Source: Helicostylum pulchrum
Taxonomy: Eukaryota > Mucoromycota > Mucoromycetes > Mucorales > Mucoraceae
Direction: 5' to 3'
NCBI GenBank assembly: GCA_025677825.1
Contig: JAIXMO010000092.1
Location: 1 to 61,978 of the forward strand
DNA: 61,978 nucleotides
The notes under the pieces: generated by a model
The model's input: only the letters and a program-made list of their open reading frames with translations
Database searches by the model: none
What the model was told of the DNA's origin: nothing
Program-made: the position numbers and the translations under genes
Shown here: positions 34,401 through 46,097 of the stretch, one piece after another
Layout: each line of letters begins with the position of its first letter
Numbering within the stretch: position 1 is the stretch's first letter

Positions 34401-34440
<40 letters not shown>
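34384..34440. repeat. AGAC/GA microsatellite in the RNR2 5' leader
   Basis: A run of ACAG/AGAC units grades into about 17 GA repeats. It sits directly upstream of the RNR2 ATG and continues as a GAA run to about 34461. Length change here would alter the RNR2 5' leader. Confidence 0.9.
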
Positions 34441-34442
<2 letters not shown>

Positions 34443-34950
34443 GTAAAGAAGAAGAAGAAGAATAACTTTGAGTCCTTTTTTTCCCTGTTATTTATAACTT
34501 TTTTTTTTTTATATATTTACGTGACTGGGTGATGAAAAATTTTGGAAGACGCGTTTTTTCTTCTTCTTTTTTTATAAGACGTGTTGTTTAGAAGGAACGC
34601 GGTGTATGTTTTTCCGTGTGTACAACATGCACTAAAAAAAAAAGAATTAAAAAACGATTTCACTCCAATCAAGTATCCTTTTTCCCTCTTTCTTATATTT
34701 ACAACTTGATTATTATTAACTTGGATACAGCTTTGTTTTTTAACTAGTGTCTAGGAACATTTTTTATCTTTTTTGTATATATATATATCCGTGCGCACTA
34801 AAATAAAAAATTATCCCGCAAAATAAGGAGAAAACGGAATTAATTAACACGTCAGTTCGTTTTTTTTTATAATTAAAAAAAGACGCGTTTTAGGAAAAGA
34901 TTGTTTGTACTGTGCTTCCAGTCTCAATTTACTGAATGTTTGAAAACTCT

Positions 34951-35028
34951 GCCCACTTTTTTGATAAAAATTAGTTTGCCCAAATGTTTGAAGTTAATTC
35001 GCCCAAGCTCTTTAAAATAATTTGCCCA
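34951..35028. repeat. Phased GCCCA repeats in an AT-rich context
   Basis: GCCCA occurs at 34951, 34978, 35001 and 35024, spaced 27, 23 and 23 bp, each in a degenerate ATTAATTTGCCCAA-like unit. It lies between RNR2 and the unknown gene to its right, just past that gene's stop. It may be a decayed tandem repeat or a protein-binding array. Confidence 0.4.
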
Positions 35029-35091
35029 GCTTTTACAAGTATGATTTATTTATTTTTTTGGTTGACTTGAAAAAAAACAGACTAATTTTTT

Positions 35092-37010
35092 TTTTCTCGT
35101 TTCTTTTTTGGAGTGAAGAATGTCATAGGGATAGTGCGTACTGTGGGTCCATTATAAGAACTATCCATTAATTTCAATTGCTCTTCGATTGCCCTTTTCT
35201 CCAAAGCTGGTGTAGTTACTTCCAATAAATTCAAACTATGTTGCTTCAACATACATAACAAGTTTAGTGTATTTGAACATATCCAGCACGTTTATGTTCA
35301 AGGGGAGAACAAGATCACCAATGATATGTGCACAATGTACATCTGATACCTGGGAAAGGCAAATCATCGAACCGACGTAACCTATGTATTAGTTTAGTTT
35401 GTGACAGAAATAAAACAACCCATTTAACATGCAACTTACCGACCCAGTCCATTCCTAAAAGGAATAAGTTCTCATGACCAGCAAGTTCCGAAAGCTTATG
35501 TAGCATCGCACTATTTGTACGGATACTCTTGATTCGTTGTTGTTGAATTACATTTATTGTAGTTTTGGACTTTTTCCGTTCAGAACTCGATACCTCCACC
35601 TCCGAACCTTTGATGATTAGATCTATTTTTCTTCCTATCAGATCTTTCTTGTCGTCATCATCATCTTCAGCTTTTTTGTTTGTGTTTCGGGCATCCTTCG
35701 TTGCATCCGAGCTGTGCTCACCGCTATACACAAAGTAAAAAGTTTTAGGATCATAATGATAAACCAAACATGGGCCACTTTAGGTAAACTTACTCAACCA
35801 AATCTAGGGGGGTGTTTCTGAACAAGATATCCATGATGTACGCTGCTTTTCTATAACAAGTTACCTCATTTTCTTTGCTTGAAACAGGTCCAAAGTTCAT
35901 GATTAAATAATCTAAAATATCCAACATCTTTACTAGCTCTTTGTCATGCTCCTTCACTACCAAAAGGTCGGCTTTCCTTTTACAAACACTTGCTCTCAGT
36001 TCATCAACGCCATCTTTCCGACACTACATGGGAAAGTATCATATGATCAGCAAATCGCATTACAAAGTGTTTACAAATTTATTTACCGCAACTATATCAT
36101 TGAATATCTCCTTTTTTTCTCATTCATACCATTACGATCGGGAACGGCAATAAATATTCTTCTACCAGCCTTGTAACGATACCTTTGTTCATTTATACCA
36201 AGAGTGTTGTCGACGTAGGTAATGCGGGGACCGTCACCTTCGCTTTTTCATATAATACTCTGATATCCGAGCTTTGACTTTCAAAAAAGTCGTCAAACAC
36301 CCCCAACGTGGTACCGTGAAAATATATTATATGGCTGAGGGACAATCTAAATTACAAGAATGTTACTGAAGTGTAATCTTTATGTAAAAGTTGGGAGACT
36401 TACTTCAAGGCGAGTGTCTGTGCAGTGTTTTTTTCTTTTGATAGAAGCTCGTAAGATAAAACATCCAAAGCTTCTGCTAACGTTTTTGGCTGGTGTTTTG
36501 ACACTTTGAGGTTTAAGGCTCGTGCAGTCTTCATGGGTACAGCACCATATTTAAACTGTAAAAATAAATATTTATGTTAGAGCCTATACAAAATACAAGG
36601 TGATCACTTTAAGCTTACAAAGTCGTATCTAGCTTTAAATACTAACGAGCGAAAACCCTAAATAAACAGTTCGGTATAGAATGAGTGATAAAATCATAAA
36701 AGAAAACAACTAACTGTATTTACGGCAATCCCAACTTCTTCACCTTCATCTTCATCCTCTTCTGTAAAGATGTCTGTATTTTTTCCTGTAATAAACGAAA
36801 TAAGATACAGTTATGAAGTTTTAAAAAAAAAACTGGGTATTTACCGTTATTCTTTGAAATTGGCTCTTGTTGCTGTTGTTGTTGTCTTGATGTTGCTGCA
36901 AAAGGCTTTTGACGCAGACACGAAGGTTCCTTGGGTTCCGTTTCTTTAAAAAGTTGAGACCCCTTGGGTCTGTCCTGACTGAGACAGCTTCCGATTATGT
37001 TGAAAGTAAT
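35092..37010 (-). pseudogene. Lineage-specific multi-exon gene, probably frame-broken
   Basis: Exons from right to left: LFKETEPKEPSCLRQKP with a six-Gln run (ends near 36845), an acidic exon DIFTEEDEDEGEEVGIAV, KYGAVPMKTARALNLKVSKH (36550 onward), then DGPRITYVDNTLGINEQRYR and KAGRRIFIAVPDRNG (near 36230-36130), CRKDGVDELRASVCKRKADL (near 36020), HYDPKTFYFVYSGEHSSD with IGRKIDLIIKGSEVEVSSSE (35767-35560), and a terminal exon EVTTPALEKRAIEEQLKLMD ... TFFTPKKKREKKN with a basic end. A TAG falls inside the exon near 36090. A one-base shift near 35260 separates INVLDMFKYT from LLCMLKQHSLNLLE. The KID...EVE block is a weak nuclease-fold pattern. Function unknown. Confidence 0.45.
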
Positions 37011-37727
37011 GCGTAAGCACCAAGGCTTATAAAATATTGCGAGAGGGGTTGTTTTTTGATATTTTGACAAGATACATGGTGAAAGTAAATAAACTGCGAG
37101 ATTTAATATATTTCGACATGAATCTTGTGGAAAAAATAAGAAAAATTGAACTACTGCCGTCTTTCTGGTTTGGTAAACCAGAAAAGCAAAAACCACCATT
37201 TTATTTTTATTTATTTTTATTCTTTGTCCCCAAACAAATTATCTGGCAGAAAATGTTATTCCTGATGTGATCAAGCACATATACAGATATATATTCTCAT
37301 ATATAGTTACACATACTTGATCATCTCACGACTTTAACCATTATGACTAATACATATTTATTTTAACTAAGTCTTATCAATATCGTCCAGTAATAACTGA
37401 TGTCTGGATACAGGATTAGAGGGTTTCCATAATTGCATGTCTTGTCCGAAAGTATGGCACTTTAACGTGGCACAAACGCACTCATTTTATCTGTAAACTC
37501 ATTTTATCTGTAAACTCAGATATGAAAAAGCTATATAAACATCTACCTTTTTCACGTTAAATAAACTTCTATCTGATTTTGCAACTGATTACTTTCTTGT
37601 ATCTTTTGTGTTTTTATTTTATTTTAAATCTTTACTATTTCATAGTTCAGATTCCACAGTGATGTAAGTAAATCGCGTCGACGCAGAATTGATTTACTTA
37701 TATCACCACAAATAATTGATCTCGATC

Positions 37728-38070
37728 AATTTACTTGCTTTACCTCTTGCATCTTTCCCTCTACAATGTCATATTTAGCCCAAGGTAAGCATACTGCGTG
37801 TTGGCGGAAGCGACAAGTCTAATTACAGGTGTTTTTTGTAGCATTAAAAAATTACGTCAACACTAAAAGGCAAGATCAACTATACCAGGCTTCATCAATA
37901 ACGATGAAAACCACATAGAGGTGTTGATTGTTTGGCTTGAGACATTTGTTGAATATGACGATGCGTTGAAGTCTTTTATTCCAAAGTTCAAGCAAGTGTA
38001 CAAGGATATCATAAAAAAAAATCATACAAAAGCAAGGCCAAAGTAGATATGAAGAGAATTTTTCAATGAT
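37728..38070 (+). pseudogene. Duplicated two-exon gene fragment, copy B (frameshift)
   Basis: This copy is near-identical to 15260-15600, including the TTACTTGCTTTACCTCTTGC leader, the ATG at 37766, the first exon MSYLAQ and the whole intron. It has one A fewer in the run after AACACT (near 37866), which shifts the frame. Further on it keeps sense codons (KSFIPKFKQVYKDI) where copy A has TAA. Each copy therefore carries its own lesion. From 37011 to 37727 I see no supported gene, only a short direct repeat (ACTCATTTTATCTGTAA) near 37480 and 37497. Confidence 0.6.
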
Positions 38071-38329
38071 ATATTTGCTAATATATCATTAAGTCAATAA
38101 AATTGATAAAAGTAAAGCAAAAGATTTTATTATTTGAAAGGGATAAGAATGGCTATTTATATGAATGAGAAGGTTTCAATGACAGTTGAATCAGATGATG
38201 GTAAAACAGGGAGTTGTTCATAATAGTAATCATCATAACAAATATACAAGAAGTAGCCCTTTTATGAAAGTGAACGGACCGAGTTGTCTGTGGTATTATT
38301 TGAGTGAACATCTCTTAACTATATATTTT

Positions 38330-40445
38330 ATGTCTTGTCCACAAAAGTTCAAAAAAGCCCAGTTCGCCCTGAACTCAGAATTACCTCGAAGAAGATTCTT
38401 TTCTGAGCATTGCATCGAAGATTGGAGTTTTGAGAAATATTGTCGCTACAACCAAGAAGCAAATTCCATAAACCAGAAAACATTAATGATGTGGTTCAAG
38501 GACGATTTAAGTTGGTTATCTATGCAAGAGCTTCCCAAAAGCCTAAAGCCCTATATAATAACACTCAAAGTAAGTATAGGGTCGAAATAAGCAAAAGATA
38601 CTCGATCAATCTAACTTGGGTAAAATTGGTTAACAGAAGAATGCAAAAGTGGATAACACATGTTCTGGTTCATCAAGTAGAAGAAGGATTTTCGTAAATA
38701 GTTTTTACAGAAACGCGATTGAATCTTGCTGATGCTAAATTTATGTCTAGGAAAACGCTACCACCCAATACTCGCAAACCATCTCAAAGACGGTTATCGA
38801 CGAGGCAAAAGAGTTTTCAGCGTAAGTAATATTTTAAATTGTATTTTGTGCGCGTATTACAAATTTTCAGCTGCTAAATATGGTTATCAATAATACAGTC
38901 AAGTTTTTAACAGCCACGGCAGAAGTAAGAAGGAGGAAAACTGCAATATTCAGAGAGAGAGACTGCTGCTGAGCAAGAGGCCATTGTTGAGCAAGAGGCC
39001 GTTGTTGGGCATGAAGAAGACCAGACAACCCAAGGAAATGCAGCAAATTTTCATTCAGAAACAAAGAAACAGGGTAAAAGGTTTGCTTAATATATATCAA
39101 GTGGCACTCCTCCATTTAAAAGCCTTTTTTTTATTTTATTTTTTTTTCATTAGAAAGCTGATAAGTACAAACGACGTGTTGGACGAGTTGGAAGATGAGA
39201 TAGTTGAGTACGAGAAGCAGCCGATAAGTTCAGTCATAGAAGAAAAATTGGATATGAAGAAGGAGTTTCTGGGGTTGAAGAAAGAGACGTTAGACAAGTA
39301 TAGAAAGGGGCACGCAATCAATATCGAGCTAAACATTTCTTCACTGATGTAAATCAATTTTTTTTTTTTTTTGAAAACTTGTCAAAATGTGCTTATGCTA
39401 TATCTCTATAGGTCTTTATCAAACATTGTTGTCGTAACAAGGATGGAAGAACAACCCAGCTCAAGAACAGGTCACCTCATCAATGAAGCAAATAAAGTCA
39501 GACAGGCTTTCTTTGTGGAAAACTTATCAGACATTAAGTTTAATGATAATACCTACAAAGCCCTGAAAGCCATCATTGACGTAAGTAGTATGTACATGCC
39601 TCAAACTTACATGTATAATGTATTAATATAACATCTATTTTCAGAAATACCTGTCAGAAGAGTTTGAAGTGAGCGATGCTAAGCGGGAAGAAAACGATCT
39701 GGATTGCAGAATAGATTTACTACAACTTGCAAAAAAAAAGCGAGCATTTATGATAGAGCTGGTATTTAATCTATCAGTAACTTGTAAGCTTAATATATTA
39801 TACTTCATTTGCGATAATAAGTAGCACTGATATTTGCAATCTAGCCTCACGTACTCTAGCAACCACAATATAAAACTTTCAAGTGAAAGCCATCTTGAGA
39901 GTAGCTTTGTACACCCCATAATACATCCAATCTTCAAGTCGTCTATTTCTGTTCCTCACAGGTATGTTAACGCTTTTTTATCCACATGCTCTAGATTAAA
40001 AGCTTTAACTTTTATTTTTGGATAGCTCGAATAAATCAATCTCAAAACAAAAAGAATCTGATCCAAGTAGAAGGCCAGACTACGTTTCTGACTGCCATTA
40101 TAGCCGAGAATTTGATTTTACGTCAATGTTTGGAGATCTAAAACAATTAAGCAATTATGATCAACTAGACCTTTGCCGTATTGCTTATTTCTGCCAAAAG
40201 ACAATGCATGAAAGTGGTCTAAAAATGTCTTTAGGCTTTCAGACAAAGAGTAAGAAAACTTTAGCATAAAAAGAGGTACACAATAACTAATTACACTTCT
40301 AGAGGACAAAATGCGCTCCTTTGCGATGAAAGAACAATTTGGCATTGACTTTTTTATTGAGGTAGCAAGTACACATGTTCCTCTTAGAAGAAGCGATGTT
40401 AGAAAGATGCTGTTGGATTTGGATGGGTATAGCCGGCTGTCATAG
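38330..40445 (+). pseudogene. Lineage-specific multi-exon gene, copy 2; PD-(D/E)xK-like 3' exons
   Basis: Exon 1 is 38330-38569 (MSCPQKFKKAQFALNSELPR ... WFKDDLSWLSMQELPKSLKP). Later exons include KNAKVDNTCSGSSSRRRIF (38637-38693), a Glu/Gln-rich piece (near 38960), NDVLDELEDEIVEYEKQP (from 39152), MSLSNIVVVTRMEEQPSSRT (from 39413) and KYLSEEFEVSDAKREENDLD. The 3' part splices in frame from SLTYSSNHNIKLSSESHLES (39845) through SRRPDYVSD...FDFTSMFGDLK (40067-40143) and LCRIAYFCQKTM to MKEQFGIDFFIEVASTHVPL and a stop at 40445. Compared with copy 1 at 5.6 kb, a T run near 38690 is one base shorter and an A run near 39732 two longer; both shift the frame. It is possibly inactive. The motif suggests a nuclease-like fold; function unknown. 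Confidence 0.5.
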
Positions 40446-40878
40446 CTACAGAGAAACCATTGTCTTCCAGTTGAAGATTCAAAAGCAAAAAAAAAAAAAT
40501 GCACCCTGTTGTTGACATGTACTTGTTTAAAAGCCTTATTTTTCAAGAATAATCCAAGGAATAATAATAAAGTCAATCAAGATATAAGAGATGTCCCCAG
40601 CTATTTTTTATTGTTTTATAGTTTTTGTTCAATGGTACAGATACTCGTTTTTATCCTCAACAAAGCTGTCATTCCATCCAATAATCCCAAAATTACACTT
40701 TTTTTTAGATATTGTGGGTCAACTCGATCGTAGGCCTCACGTGTGTAAATGTGCTCCGAAATCAGATTTTGAGCCCCAGCCAAAAATTGAGTGAGGAAAA
40801 AAACCACACATGTGATTTTCTCTCTTTCTCTCTCTCTCGTTTTATTTCTTTTTTTTTTACCATTACGTGTTATCCTTA
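40446..40878. other. Intergenic region upstream of the ACBP gene
   Basis: I see no gene. CT-rich runs (TCTCTTTCTCTCTCTCTCG near 40818) lie about 40 bp before the ATG and are probably leader sequence. Confidence 0.4.
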
Positions 40879-42739
40879 ATGGCAAACATTCCACCACACT
40901 ATACCGACCGTTTTATACTACAACGATATAATAAAGCATTACATATAGTTCAAAACTTGCCTGCCAGTTCAAACTTTCAACCTACCAAGAGCCAAAAGTT
41001 GGAAGTAAAGTTTTGTTTTTGGGAGTACAGAAAAAAAAAAGAGACTTACTTTATCGTTAAATAGCTATACTCGTTATATAAGCAAGTATCTCAAGGTGAT
41101 ATAAATACACAACGACCTGGTTTATTTGACGTAGTTGGTAGAGCAAAGTGGTAAAACAAATACAAAAAAAAACAGACCCAATTGATTTTTTCCCAAATGA
41201 TATAGTAATAACAATTATATAAAAAAAGGGATGCTTGGAAAAAACTAGAAGGCCTTACAGTTTTAGAAGCAAGGCATATTTATGTCGAATCTTTATTAAG
41301 AGTGGCAGCTGAGGTAATAAAAAAAATTCCAAATTTGGGTTTACATATTCTAACACCCACGAGAATTTTTTTTTTTTTTTGTTCAAAAAGGCATATAAAA
41401 AGAATATTGGTAGAGAGGAAGCACAACAAATTATACATACATTTGCTATAATGAGACCTTCAGGAGACGATGATAGTGATGATCTTGATACAGACGATAC
41501 ATCAAACCAAGAAGATGATGATGATGAAGATGGTAATAAAACACCGTACCTTTTTATATATCCTATATAAGACTAACCCCTTTAAAAAAAAAGACGAAGA
41601 GGAACAAGCATATCTTCGAGATATTCAAGAAAGTAGTAATGGCTCATCGTTGCGAGCCACTGCACAGGACCGACAAAGATTAACATCACCAGTTTTATCT
41701 CGATCCAATAACCATCGACCCTCATCTGTAGCCTCTGTACAAACAATGGTAACTGCACCAACCACTCGACCACCTTCTGCTGCCAATAGTGTCACTAGTG
41801 GAGTAAGATCCACAAGATTTGGGCCAAACAATTATCGCATAAATGAAAAGAGACCACAACACATGACACCAGCAAACAAGGACACCTTTATTGAAGAAGA
41901 ATTTGATCATAGTGTTAATCCGTGGCAACATATCCCCACTACAACGACAACTACGCATTCTAATAAAAATATACCATCTACCAGTAGTAGCGAAGATAGT
42001 ATTGAAAACAATAATAGATCTAATAATACAAAGTCTTCTCTATTAAGACTACCTTCACCTATGTTTAATCGTCAACAAAGAAAAAGTTCTTTAGCTTCTC
42101 CTTCTCCTCCACCTTACCCACAACATTTACAAACTATGACTCCTATTCACCAATATAACCAATCACCCGTTCCTGGTTCAAGTACTTCTTCATCCGTTAC
42201 TGCTACTCCTCAGTTACATCATATCGTGCCAGGCGATCGAAGTGTATATACACCAACAGATTCTAGATCAGTAAGTCGTACCCAATCACGTTATGATACC
42301 AGTCAACAATACACATCTGTTGTTGCACTAGGTCCTGCAACCAAGCGAGCCTTAGAATCCTTACAAAACGAAATCATTGCTCTAAATGAACGTATTGACG
42401 ACCTTCGTAAAGAACTAGTAGAACGAGACAGACAGCGTGCTATTAAACGCAAATCAGATACAGAAGAAGAAACAGAGTCTGAATCGGATGATATGGGCGA
42501 TGGTTGGAAATGGGTAATTAAGGTAAAGGAATTCTTTTTTTGCTTTAACAATACGTAAAATTAATATATATTTTCAGGCTGCTTTGAAATATGCTAGTGT
42601 TAATCTTATGACGGGATTTATTCTATTTTTTATCTTGTATAAAAGTGGAAGTCCTATTGCTTATGCTGTATTGAAACAAACAGGAAAGTATTGGCAAACA
42701 TTTAGGCTTCGCGCCCTTATTAGTAATGTTGTTGTATAG
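40879..42739 (+). CDS. ATG37: Acyl-CoA-binding protein with C-terminal membrane anchor (ACBD5/Atg37 type)
   Basis: This is likely a peroxisomal tail-anchored acyl-CoA-binding protein. Six exons (40879-41004, 41065-41150, 41229-41313, 41391-41532, 41594-42522, 42578-42739) give 509 aa. The ACBP domain fills residues 8 to about 100, with ligand-binding landmarks FILQRYNKALHIVQNLP, LYSLYKQVSQGDINTQRPG, KWDAWKKLEG and YVESLLRVAAE. A long disordered Ser/Pro/Thr region follows, then a coiled coil (LESLQNEIIALNERIDDLRK) and an acidic patch. Near the end is a membrane segment (LMTGFILFFILYKSG). This order (ACBP, linker, coiled coil, TM) matches animal ACBD5 and yeast Atg37, which tether peroxisomes and act in pexophagy. 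The peroxisome location is inferred. Confidence 0.85.
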
Positions 42740-43770
42740 TTTATTTATTTTTGGGTAAAAAAAACATACTTTATGAACCCCCTTTTTTTTTGTGCTTGTG
42801 GCCCTGAGAACTATTTAATACATATAATGTGACCTTACTAATAAATAATAAAGAAATCTGCTGCTGTCAAATATTATTATTAAAAGTAACATGTCAAAAG
42901 AAGAAAGAAATGAAAGCGTAATGCTTTTAACTGATAAATACACAGTCGATAAAAAAAAAGTATGATGCTTCATAAAATGGAATCTTGCTTGAATCAAGTT
43001 GGAACAACAGGTACACACACGTAATAAAAACGATTAACTAACGTATACAAATAAGAGTCTTATTTGTACCAAAAATAATGGTATATTACGCCATGATGAG
43101 TAGATAGATGTGACCTAATTTATCATCCCTTTTTAATCACATCTATTTATTTTTTTAAACAAAGGTCTTTTTTCCCTTTTTTTTTGTGCTTCAATTATTA
43201 ATTTATTTTTGCTTTCTGTTTTTGCTCTGTTTTATGTTCGTTCAAACCTGTTCGGTTCTTCTTAGTCGCGTCGAAACATTGCGGAGCCATCATACCAACT
43301 TGTTCCAACGGCAGTCAACAAGAAGACGCCGTTGACGTAATAAAAAAAAAGTTGTTAAAGGATAAACTTTAAAGAAAATTACTATATATCTTTATACAGG
43401 TAAGCATATTTATATATATATATATGTACACTCCTTGCAAAAGAAACTCATACCTTGTTTATTTAGTATCCTGCTTTTTTTTTTTGCTTTCCTACGGAAT
43501 GGTGGTGTTCATACTACCGTGTGCCAAGGCTTTTTTTCTTTTCTTTGTTGGTATTTTTATATACCGAAATTATTTAATGGTCCTTACGCTGGTTCGCCTA
43601 TGAAAGCCTTGTTACGGCTCTTAATGTCGATAAGAAAGCTTGAGAAAGTCGCGCGGTTAGAGTCCGAACTCGTACTCGACACCCGTATTTCAATAGCGGT
43701 GAAGGTGTAGGGAGTCAGTTGAATAGTTGTTTAACTTTTAAACCCATGTTTAATAACTTAAAGTTATAAC
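42740..43770. other. Gene-poor stretch with small hairpins
   Basis: No supported gene. AGATGTGA near 43108 pairs with TCACATCT near 43137, and CAACGGC near 43306 pairs with GCCGTTG near 43329. A TA run lies near 43413-43426. An ATG frame at 43435-43710 looks random. Confidence 0.35.
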
Positions 43771-44552
43771 ATGAGAAAAAATGCTACTAAAAGCGAGGTT
43801 GATGATGAAGAATAGGAAGACATTGATGATAGTTGTGAAGATGAGGAATACATTGATGGTAGTGAAGATATTGATGATGGTCATGAATATGAGGAAGATA
43901 TTATTGATAGTCCTAATTATGAAAGCAATGGTTATAATATGAAGCAAGGCTTAAGAAAGTTTAGAAATGGAGCTCGCGATCTGGCCAAGTCACAAGGACT
44001 ATTTGCTAATGGAAACCTACAACAGCTACTGTAAGTATATGCATTTGATATTTATTTTCTTTTAAGCTTATTAAAACACAATTTTCAGAGCCTTGGATGG
44101 TATTTTCCTTCTGGTAAAAAGCCAGCATTGCCAAGAGATTTTAACTTGTATCGGAAATGAAAATCTGATTTGTTATCACAATGATCTAAAAAAAAAAAGT
44201 TCTTAGATTTGAAAATGAGGGTAGAAAAAGTATTAGTAGCTGAATTGGAGAGTTTGATGACTGTAAATTTTGATATTATGTCTGATAGTTTGATGTACTA
44301 ACAAATTAGGTAACTTTAGGATATTGAAGATTCAAGCCGGAAAAACACAAAACGTCAAATATTTAAACTTTACGAAGCTGCCTATATTACAAACTTCAGC
44401 AACTTGAAAAACGTTTTGCATGTTTCCAATATTTTTGAAAATATGAATATACCAATGCAGATCTCTCTTCTTGACGTCGTGATTCTCTGCTTGCAACTGA
44501 CGTTATGCTCATATTGGAAAAAAAGAAAAATAAGAAGCGCAAAAATATAACT
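43771..44552 (+). pseudogene. Acidic multi-exon gene remnant
   Basis: From an ATG at 43771 the frame is highly acidic (DIDDSCEDEEYIDGSEDIDD) but is cut by a TAG after the first 14 codons. It continues as NMKQGLRKFRNGARDLAKSQ, splices at a GTAAGT (44031) to ALDGIFLLVKSQHCQEILTC (from 44089), changes frame at an A11 run, and goes on as LRVEKVLVAELESLMTVNF-like sequence and then KLYEAAYITNFSNLKNVLHV (near 44370). I do not recognise the family. The stop and the A-run shift suggest a decayed lineage-specific gene. Confidence 0.4.
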
Positions 44553-44898
44553 GGGCATTATGCTTGTAAATGAATAAAATTATCTTCACTCTGCCTCCAC
44601 CACAATATATATGTTCTAACATTAATATCTGGTACTAGACACATATAAATACACAAAAACTGCATTCTGCTATCAAAATAATTTAATGTGTAAATTAGTT
44701 TTCCAAAAGAAAAATGGTTTTTTGGCCTGCTGAAGTTGTTTGTATGGTAGAGGAAACCCATTCGAAAAGAGATGCTTGACACCTTACATTACTCAAGTAT
44801 GCAAAATCCTAACTACGCAGAATCCTTTGGGTTATATTAAACGTACTACTTTAATAGTAAGATAGATGCTTACAAAAAGAGATGGGTTTTAAACAAAT

Positions 44899-45154
44899 AC
44901 TACAGTTGCTGAAGCGAAGGAAGAAGAAGTGGTACAAGCTCTCTGAGCCACGTTTCATTTTCAGATAATATATACATAATAATAAAAAATGATGATATTC
45001 CCTTTTTCCCCAGATCTTTCGAGCTAGCTATAATATAATTTTCAAATTTTTTTTTCTGGGTGGGATTAATTAACTAAACTATAATGTACTAGAAAAGTCT
45101 TCTATACCAGGGCTAGATGTGTACCACTTCTTCCTTCGCTTCAGCAACTGTAGT
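44899..45154. repeat. Inverted repeat, 34-37 nt arms, 185-bp spacer
   Basis: The left arm (44899-44935, beginning ACTACAGTTGCTGAAGCGAA) is the reverse complement of the right arm (45121-45154) apart from one extra AAG in the left arm. A transcript through it would fold into a long hairpin. From 45155 to 46050 I see no supported gene; minus-strand frames at 45193 and 45525 look like chance. Confidence 0.8.
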
Positions 45155-46052
45155 AATGTGACTTTTGCGGGGGGGAAGGATCAAAAAAGAAACTACTGAA
45201 TTAAAATAACAGACAGCTCCCAAATTTTCTTAAACCTGTATGTGTTTGCCGTATTTCTTTTTATATTAAAACTGAAAATCCAACTGTGCTCCAATGGAGT
45301 TGCTATTCTAAGCTGTATCAACGTACCTGGTGAGCGAAAAGAGTAGAGTGTATTTAAATTAATTGATGGGATATTCAACAAGTTGAACGAAAAGATCAAG
45401 TAAAAGTTTAAAAAGTGAATGTTGTTTTGCTACTAAAAAAAAGTAGCACTTTTTGAAAGATAGTCTTTTATCGTTAATACTATTAACTAGCTCAAGTTAT
45501 TTTGCATCTGGTACACACATATTATTACCAACTTGCATCCTGAGTTAAACTTTCAACCCAAAAGGATACTCTTTTTTTTTCTGGGTTGAGATGTGTGTCT
45601 GTACATGTTTGTTTCACAAAACTAAAAAAGGTGTGGTAATTGTTAAGGTTACTTGGCCTTTTGAAAGTTGAAATATTATCGCCTCCACTATTGTGCTGTA
45701 TCACCATAATGATAAATATACCACTGGTATAAATTTAATTGAATTACCAACGATTGAAAAAAAAAAAGGAAGAACTATATACAATATAAGTATCAATTAC
45801 TCCAGTCTTCTATTACTTGCAAACGAATAAAAAAAAACTCATCGTTTACGAATATAAACATATGTACTTAGTTTGAATAAGCATGTGTTTACAAAATAGA
45901 CGTCTTCCAGAATGGACCTAGACAAGATATTGAATGTAGCGCGGAAATAAGAGTTATATCAGCTTAGTATATTGTCCTAACGCATATATAAAATATAACT
46001 TGTCCCGAAACAAAATGCATAAATGATAAGCTTAGCTTTCTTTGAAAATGTT

Positions 46053-46053
<1 letters not shown>

Positions 46054-46096
<43 letters not shown>
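46054..46096. repeat. CT dinucleotide microsatellite
   Basis: A pure CT run of about 21 units in otherwise unremarkable AT-rich DNA. It is an ordinary microsatellite. Confidence 0.95.

Positions 46097-46097
<1 letters not shown>

Noticed and set aside
41582..41958. Minus-strand frames opposite the large exon of the acyl-CoA-binding gene
   Set aside because: They are shadows of a low-complexity Ser/Thr/Pro coding region whose plus-strand frame continues across exon junctions.
42815..43018. 67-codon minus-strand frame
   Set aside because: It lies in the AT-rich 3' flank of the ACBP gene, with no splice partners or recognisable pattern.
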